The notes beneath the pieces are model-generated. The model had not been told where the DNA came from and ran no database searches. It saw only the letters and a program-made list of their open reading frames with translations. From contig CAJFPU010000008.1 in NCBI GenBank assembly GCA_904418825.1, positions 1 through 36,004 of the forward strand: a stretch of DNA of 36,004 nucleotides. Reading direction: 5' to 3'. Positions within the stretch are counted from its first letter, which is position 1, and every line of letters begins with the position of its first letter. Shown one piece after another: positions 32,950 through 36,004 of the stretch. Position numbers and translations under genes: made by a program. Source of the DNA: an uncultured Romboutsia sp. (GTDB lineage: Bacteria > Bacillota > Clostridia > Peptostreptococcales > Peptostreptococcaceae).

Positions 32950-32978
32950 TTGTAAATATCACGATAACGTGATATAAT
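32950..32978 (+). promoter_or_regulatory. sigma-A promoter with a 20-bp palindromic operator in the spacer
   Basis: TTGTAA (32950-32955), a 17-base spacer and TATAAT (32973-32978). The spacer is filled by ATATCACG-ATAA-CGTGATAT (32956-32975), a perfect inverted repeat, as expected for a dimeric repressor that excludes polymerase. It drives the tiny-peptide genes downstream. Confidence 0.8.
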
Positions 32979-33005
32979 AATATTTGTAAAGGAGGTGAAA
33001 ACCGA

Positions 33006-33116
33006 ATGGTCAAAAAAATAAAAGAGTTCACGAAAGTGGTAAAAGCACTAACGGAACTCACACTTGAAATCGGAACTCTAATAGCTGTTGTTAAGATGAT
33101 ATTAGAAGTCCTTTAG
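33006..33116 (+). CDS. tiny amphipathic/hydrophobic peptide, 36 aa
   Basis: AAAGGAGGTGAAAACCGA precedes the ATG, an exceptionally strong Shine-Dalgarno, and the promoter with operator lies directly upstream. The peptide begins M-V-K-K-I-K-E-F-T-K and continues as a regular amphipathic helix that becomes hydrophobic (L-I-A-V-V-K-M-I-L-E-V-L) to the end. It fits a membrane-active peptide (holin-like or toxin-like) or a membrane-anchored signal. A long hairpin (33121-33151) follows. Too short to assign a family. Confidence 0.65.
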   Translation: MVKKIKEFTKVVKALTELTLEIGTLIAVVKMILEVL

Positions 33117-33120
33117 TAAA

Positions 33121-33151
33121 ATGTTAAGGTGGTGGTAGCAACACTACCTTA
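33121..33151 (+). terminator. hairpin after the 36-aa peptide
   Basis: GTTAAGGT-GTG pairs with CAC-ACCTTAAC with one bulged base on each side. No T-run follows, so it may be an RNA-stability or processing element rather than a terminator. Confidence 0.55.
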
Positions 33152-33200
33152 ACTAATCTTATAATAATACAAGACCATTCAAAAAGCAATGATAAAAAAT

Positions 33201-33302
33201 ATGGAATTAACTTTAAGTATAGGAGATTTAATATTTTCTTTAATAAAGCTAATAGGTTCATTAATACTATTAGCTGGAGCAATAAAGTATTTAATATCCT
33301 AA
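33201..33302 (+). CDS. tiny single-helix membrane peptide, 33 aa (or 37 aa)
   Basis: The reading frame from ATG 33201 gives M-E-L-T-L-S-I-G-D-L-I-F-S-L-I-K-L-I-G followed by S-L-I-L-L-A-G-A-I-K-Y-L-I-S, a near-continuous hydrophobic helix. An in-frame ATG at 33189 would add four residues. Neither has a good Shine-Dalgarno, so translation is uncertain. The hydrophobic character and the location between hairpins argue for a genuine small membrane peptide, like those common on clostridial plasmids and phages. Confidence 0.4.
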   Translation: MELTLSIGDLIFSLIKLIGSLILLAGAIKYLIS

Positions 33303-33305
33303 AAT

Positions 33306-33330
33306 AAAGAGTAGGTTAAACCTACTCTAA
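33306..33330. terminator. perfect hairpin upstream of the HTH gene
   Basis: AGAGTAGGTT and AACCTACTCT form a perfect stem. Flanking sequence has a T-rich tail only on the minus strand, so it might end an antisense transcript or act in the mRNA. Confidence 0.55.
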
Positions 33331-33350
33331 ATAAAAAAGAAGGTGAGAAT

Positions 33351-33548
33351 ATGAATAATCCATTTGAAGGATTAATGGCATTTTCAGATGCTACTAAACG
33401 TTGGAAACTAAGTGAAAGCACATTAAGAAAAGCTGTAAGCTATGGAAAGTTAGTAGAAGGTGTAGATTGTAAAAAGTTTGGTAAACAATGGATAGTAACT
33501 GAAACAGCTATGAGAAGAGAGTATGGCGAACCAAAAGAGCAGGTTTAA
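33351..33548 (+). CDS. excisionase-like helix-turn-helix protein, 65 aa
   Basis: GAAGGTGAGAAT precedes the ATG. The protein is a compact winged-helix DNA-binding domain: F-S-D-A-T-K-R-W-K-L-S-E-S-T-L-R-K-A is the helix-turn-helix and C-K-K-F-G-K-Q-W-I-V-T the wing. This is the layout of the small HTH proteins found in clostridial phages, plasmids and conjugative elements (excisionase/MerR-like). It may regulate the element's own promoters, possibly the palindrome at 32956-32975, though that is a guess. Its TAA overlaps the ATG of the next frame (TAATG). Confidence 0.8.
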   Translation: MNNPFEGLMAFSDATKRWKLSESTLRKAVSYGKLVEGVDCKKFGKQWIVTETAMRREYGEPKEQV

Positions 33549-33709
33549 TGCCTACTTCTAAACAAAGGAAAACTATAATAGATAGATATAGTTATAATTT
33601 TTTGATGAAGAATAAAAAAAGAACCATATCCAATAGGTTGGAATACAGTTCCGTGACAAGATTAAGTATATCACCTATTGGAATAAAAAACAATAGGAGG
33701 AAAGTTTAA
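33548..33709 (+). CDS. small basic protein overlapping a nested inverted repeat, 53 aa
   Basis: The frame starts in the TAATG overlap with the HTH gene and ends in TAA directly before the next ATG, an operon-like fit. The product is rich in Arg, Lys and Ser and has no motif. Its only ribosome-binding signal is the weak GAGCAGG, so translation would depend on coupling. The DNA also contains the 10-bp inverted repeat at 33629-33682. The region may therefore be a cis element rather than a gene. Confidence 0.4.
   Translation: MPTSKQRKTIIDRYSYNFLMKNKKRTISNRLEYSSVTRLSISPIGIKNNRRKV
33629..33682. repeat. nested inverted repeat (10-bp arms plus inner hairpin)
   Basis: TCCAATAGGT (33629-33638) and ACCTATTGGA (33673-33682) are exact inverted copies 34 bases apart. 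Between them GGAA-TACAG-TTCC forms an inner hairpin. Such nested structures are typical for plasmid replication or transfer origins and for regulatory RNA. Confidence 0.6.
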
Positions 33710-33943
33710 ATGACTTACATAAGAGCAAAAATAAGAAGATTTAATAGGGAATTTAACAGGGAGGAAAAGTTAGTGATAATACTTGGAAGTATAGTAACTA
33801 TATTAGCTGTAGCTATGGGATTAGGTATCTTAATGATGATAGCTAAAAAGATATTTGATTTATATATAGAGTTAACAGCACCATATGTTATAAAGGCAAT
33901 AAATAATATAATAGGATTTTTCTTTGAAGGTTGGACTTTATAA
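33710..33943 (+). CDS. small membrane protein, 77 aa
   Basis: AATAGGAGGAAAGTTTAA precedes the ATG. A basic Arg-rich N-terminus (residues 1-20) is followed by a long hydrophobic segment (L-V-I-I-L-G-S-I-V-T-I-L-A-V-A-M, then M-G-L-G-I-L-M-M-I-A) at about residues 21-46, and a more polar C-terminal part with a second hydrophobic stretch (N-N-I-I-G-F-F-F-E-G-W). Probably one or two membrane helices. Function unknown; membrane proteins of this size are common in phage and plasmid modules. Terminator directly after. Confidence 0.7.
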   Translation: MTYIRAKIRRFNREFNREEKLVIILGSIVTILAVAMGLGILMMIAKKIFDLYIELTAPYVIKAINNIIGFFFEGWTL

Positions 33944-33961
33944 ATTTGAAAATTAAAATTC

Positions 33962-33987
33962 AAAACAGGTATAATACCTGTTTTTTT
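33962..33987 (+). terminator. terminator after the 77-aa membrane protein
   Basis: AAAACAGGTAT pairs with ATACCTGTTTT, followed by TTTT. Confidence 0.92.
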
Positions 33988-34062
33988 ATTTAAAGTTAAT
34001 GAAACTTAATGACATTCCAATAATAAAGTATTATAATTATCCTTATAAGGGAGTTGTTAAAT

Positions 34063-34233
34063 ATGACACAAATACGTAAGGAAGTGAGTAGAACTAGATT
34101 TAGTACAAATGTAGACAAAAAACTTTTGGAAATATTAGATGAATTATCAAAAGAAACTAAAATACCTAAGTCTAAACTAGTAGACACAGCTTTAGAAATG
34201 TTATTTGAAAAATATCAAATTGGAGGAGAATAA
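34063..34233 (+). CDS. ribbon-helix-helix (CopG/Arc-like) DNA-binding protein, 56 aa
   Basis: AAGGGAGTTGTTAAAT precedes the ATG. The sequence V-S-R-T-R-F-S-T-N-V-D forms the beta strand, K-K-L-L-E-I-L-D-E-L-S-K the first helix and K-S-K-L-V-D-T-A-L-E-M-L the second, the ribbon-helix-helix pattern of CopG/Arc regulators. It ends one base before the ATG of the PD-(D/E)XK gene, whose GGAGGAG site lies in its last codons, so the two are co-translated. It probably autoregulates this pair, as antitoxin- or plasmid-type RHH proteins do. Confidence 0.85.
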   Translation: MTQIRKEVSRTRFSTNVDKKLLEILDELSKETKIPKSKLVDTALEMLFEKYQIGGE

Positions 34234-34234
34234 A

Positions 34235-35335
34235 ATGGACTTTATAGATAAAATAAAACAACATTCACAAAGAATAGAAATGGTAAAAGGTAACTTAGCT
34301 ACAGAAGAAGCAACTAAAACAGCTTTAATAATGCCATTCTTTAGTTTATTAGGATATGATGTATTCAATCCTATGGAATTTATACCAGAATTTGTAGCTG
34401 ATGTTGGAACTAAAAAAGGGGAAAAAGTAGATTATGCAATAATGAATGAAGGAAAACCTGTAATACTTATAGAGGCAAAAGGTGTAGATGATGATTTAAC
34501 AAAACATGATGCACAATTATTTAGATATTTTACAGTAACAGATGCTAAGTTTGCTATATTAACTAATGGTATAGTATATAAATTCTTTACGGATTTAGAA
34601 GAACCTAATAAGATGGATGAAAAACCATTCTTAGTGTTAGACTTATTAAACATAAATGATATGCAAGTAGCTGAACTTAAAAAGTTCACTAAAGATAAAT
34701 TTGATATAGATACTATATTCAATACAGCATCAGAATTAAAATATAGTAATCTTATAAAAGCTCAATTAAATAGTCAATTAAATAATCCTAGTGATGAATT
34801 TGTAAGATTTATAATAGGTGATTTCTTTACAGGAGTAAAAACAGCTAATGTAGTTGAAAAGTTTAGACCTATAGTAAAGAAATCTATGCAACAATTTGTA
34901 AATGAATTTATGAATGATAAAATAAAAAGTATATTAAATAATGAAGTTGAAGAAGATGAAACTGTAGTTGTTGCTCCAGAAGAAGTTGAAGGTATAGAAG
35001 AAGTTGCTGTACAAGAGAATACAGAAAGTAAGATTGTAACAACAGAAGAAGAACTAGAAGGATTTAATATAGTTAGAAGTATATTATCAGAAGTAGTAGC
35101 TCCAGAAGATATACAATTCAAAGATGTTGAAAGATATTTTGGTATATTATATCAAGGAAATATAAGAAAATGGATATGTAGATTATATTTCAATTCATCT
35201 AAAAAGAGCATAACAATATCTGATGAAAATAAGAGAGAAGTAAGATATTATATAGAAAATATAAGTGACATATATAAATATAAAAATGAATTATTAAGTT
35301 CATTAGATAAGTATTTAGAAAAAGTAGATGCATAA
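34235..35335 (+). CDS. PD-(D/E)XK protein with type I restriction HsdR-like N-terminal domain
   Basis: I place the start at ATG 34235 after GGAGGAGAATAAA; an in-frame start 30 bases earlier lies inside the RHH gene. The 366-aa protein has the nuclease core D66-Y-A-I (in K-V-D-Y) and E80-A-K82 (in I-L-I-E-A-K-G), preceded by E25, the catalytic layout of the HSDR_N domain (residues about 20-160). An acidic linker (about 250-288) leads to a C-terminal domain of about 80 residues ending in a helix. It has no helicase motor and no HsdM/HsdS neighbours, so it is not a complete restriction system. Such stand-alone proteins are common in phages and plasmids; the target is unknown. Terminator after. 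Confidence 0.82.
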   Translation: MDFIDKIKQHSQRIEMVKGNLATEEATKTALIMPFFSLLGYDVFNPMEFIPEFVADVGTKKGEKVDYAIMNEGKPVILIEAKGVDDDLTKHDAQLFRYFTVTDAKFAILTNGIVYKFFTDLEEPNKMDEKPFLVLDLLNINDMQVAELKKFTKDKFDIDTIFNTASELKYSNLIKAQLNSQLNNPSDEFVRFIIGDFFTGVKTANVVEKFRPIVKKSMQQFVNEFMNDKIKSILNNEVEEDETVVVAPEEVEGIEEVAVQENTESKIVTTEEELEGFNIVRSILSEVVAPEDIQFKDVERYFGILYQGNIRKWICRLYFNSSKKSITISDENKREVRYYIENISDIYKYKNELLSSLDKYLEKVDA

Positions 35336-35339
35336 TTTG

Positions 35340-35365
35340 AAAGCAGGTGTAAAATCCTGCTTTTT
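35340..35365 (+). terminator. terminator after the PD-(D/E)XK gene
   Basis: AAAGCAGG pairs with CCTGCTTT, then TT. Confidence 0.88.
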
Positions 35366-35402
35366 AGAATTTATTTATAAGGATTTAAAAGTTTAAGTAT
35401 AA

Positions 35403-35534
35403 ATGTATATTGATTATTATTTTTTTAAAAAAGTAGATAATTTATATAAATTAGGTTATAATATAGTTAATAATAAACAAAAAAAGAAATTACAATCTAG
35501 TGGAATAGAGCGTGATTTCTATGTAATAAACTAA
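35403..35534 (+). CDS. possible 43-aa ORF, low support
   Basis: The frame opens at ATG 35403 without a Shine-Dalgarno at useful distance and ends in TAA at 35532-35534. The product is Tyr, Lys and Asn-rich and has no motif. A TATAAT and the toxin-mRNA terminator lie inside the frame, which speaks for a noncoding role of this DNA. Confidence 0.2.
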   Translation: MYIDYYFFKKVDNLYKLGYNIVNNKQKKKLQSSGIERDFYVIN

Positions 35535-35590
35535 CAAAGTTAATTTTTATCTAAATCACTCTTATTGCCTGTAAGAGTGATTTTTATTTT
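35457..35590 (+). ncRNA. candidate antitoxin RNA opposite the toxin 3' part
   Basis: TATAAT at 35457-35462 (weak -35) could start a plus-strand RNA near 35469. It would end at the hairpin AAATCACTCTTA/TAAGAGTGATTT (35553-35583) with T-rich tail. The RNA would be about 120 bases, antisense to the last 50 bases of the toxin ORF and its 3' untranslated region. Its ATCACTCTTA is complementary to the toxin mRNA leader. Expression is not shown; this is inference. Confidence 0.4.
35478..35520 (-). terminator. minus-strand terminator of the toxin-like transcript
   Basis: Read on the minus strand, AGAAAT and ATTTCT enclose an inner TCTA/TAGA stem, then seven T follow. It can end the transcript that starts near 35749. 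Confidence 0.6.
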
Positions 35591-35747
35591 GTCATAAATA
35601 AAACAGCTTATAATACTTAGTATTATAGCATCTGAATTATTCAATAAAAATGTTAAAATTTCCATACATCCACCTCCTTTCCTCGGATTATTGGAAAGAA
35701 GTCTTATCTTGTGTACAGAAACCATCACTCTTAGATTGTAATTTCTT
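35484..35747. repeat. 16-bp inverted repeat framing the toxin-like locus
   Basis: AAGAAATTACAATCTA at 35484-35499 is repeated exactly in inverted form at 35732-35747. In the toxin transcript these are the 5' and 3' ends and can pair over 16 bases. A 10-base direct repeat, ATCACTCTTA, lies at 35555-35564 and 35724-35733, and its inverse at 35572-35581. Confidence 0.9.
35540..35665 (-). CDS. type I toxin-like small membrane peptide, 41 aa
   Basis: The start is ATG 35665-35663, because AAAGGAGGTGGATGT precedes it; a longer in-frame reading to 35728 would bury this site. The peptide has a hydrophobic helix (L-T-F-L-L-N-N-S-D-A-I-I-L-S-I-I-S-C-F-I-Y, about residues 4-24) and a charged tail (D-K-I-K ... 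G-N-K-S-D-L-D-K-N), the layout of Fst- and clostridial type I toxins. Its transcript has a consensus extended -10 promoter, a long leader, 5' and 3' ends that are complementary over 16 bases, and an opposing transcript candidate. Function as toxin is inferred from organisation and not from sequence identity. Confidence 0.6.
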   Translation of the reverse strand: MEILTFLLNNSDAIILSIISCFIYDKIKITLTGNKSDLDKN

Positions 35748-35755
35748 CAAGCTAA

Positions 35756-35764
35756 ATTATACCA
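35756..35764 (-). promoter_or_regulatory. extended -10 promoter of the toxin-like gene
   Basis: Read on the minus strand: TGGTATAAT, an extended -10 (TGN plus TATAAT) which does not need a good -35. The transcript should start near 35749 with an 84-base leader before the ATG. Confidence 0.65.
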
Positions 35765-36004
35765 TATATTAATTATTAAATCATTTGTTTTGTTTATAAA
35801 ATTAATTTTTTATTCAAAATATTAGAAAAAACAATCCATTTAAAGCCACGGAGAGCCTTTGAAAATTACTAGGTAATACTAAACATCCTTTAAAATAATG
35901 AGTATTACAAAATAAATATTAAACATTATTAAAAAATTTTATATATTTTTTTACACTTGTCATTTTTTCTGTATATAGTTATTTATCAATGTAAATAATG
36001 TAGC
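35765..36004. other. A+T-rich end of window with a G+C island
   Basis: No gene is seen. At 35846-35861 AGCCACGGAGAGCCTT stands out from A+T DNA and is flanked by a partial AAAG/CTTT stem, followed by AATACT/AGTATT inverted copies at about 35875-35915. It could be an RNA element or the start of the next unit outside the window. Confidence 0.35.

Noticed and set aside
33715..33963. Minus-strand 82-codon frame opposite the small membrane protein
   Set aside because: Hydrophobic only because it mirrors the membrane gene; no Shine-Dalgarno.
34235..35335. Complete type I restriction-modification system
   Set aside because: Only the HsdR-like nuclease domain is present; there is no helicase motor, HsdM or HsdS.

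Overview
The window is very A+T-rich DNA with Shine-Dalgarno sites of the AAAGGAG type, frequent TTG starts and strong intrinsic terminators after almost every transcription unit. Together with the gene set this points to a low-GC Firmicute of the Clostridia, most likely Peptostreptococcaceae (relatives of Clostridioides, Paeniclostridium or Romboutsia). The set includes LL-diaminopimelate aminotransferase, a Firmicutes-type GalT, a PspA homologue, hybrid-cluster protein, a rubredoxin-like protein and L-lactate dehydrogenase. No rRNA, tRNA, CRISPR array or complete transposase was found.

Bases 1-32430 read as chromosomal housekeeping and niche-adaptation DNA in short units: a nonsense-interrupted surface-protein-like gene (45-470, minus); small hypothetical genes and a 2H phosphoesterase (862-2517); a PspA unit followed by a cysteine-cluster protein and a repeat-bearing membrane protein (2743-4738); a secreted cell-wall amidase (4811-5647); a copper P-type ATPase behind a CsoR-like operator (5853-8393); a two-component system (8571-10500); a split permease pair (10663-11651); DapL and a SufS-like PLP enzyme (12706-15757); a complete Leloir operon galK-galE-galT-galR behind three phased LacI-type operators (15813-20673); then a secreted small protein, a DEAD-box helicase, lactate dehydrogenase, a FAD oxidoreductase, a ZIP transporter, a cation/proton antiporter, a YvlD-like membrane protein, an MprF/YbhN-type membrane protein, a pair of small ORFs and a rubredoxin-like protein.

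At about 32498 the start of hcp (hybrid-cluster protein / hydroxylamine reductase), with its promoter and a perfect palindromic operator, breaks off after about 12 codons. It runs into accessory DNA that continues to the end of the window. This DNA holds a coiled-coil small protein, two tiny hydrophobic peptides, an excisionase-like HTH protein, small basic and membrane proteins, a ribbon-helix-helix regulator translationally linked to a PD-(D/E)XK protein with a type I restriction HsdR-like N-terminus, and at 35400-35765 a compact locus organised like a type I toxin-antitoxin system. That last locus has a 41-aa membrane peptide on the minus strand, an extended -10 promoter, complementary 5' and 3' ends and opposing terminators. 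It is the best candidate here for an undescribed regulatory system.

Functional themes: galactose catabolism under local LacI-type control, copper export, envelope-stress response (PspA unit, amidase, MprF-like protein), oxidative and nitrosative stress (rubredoxin-like protein and the broken hcp), and a mobile module. All assignments come from reading the sequence and recalling family motifs; no database search was run.
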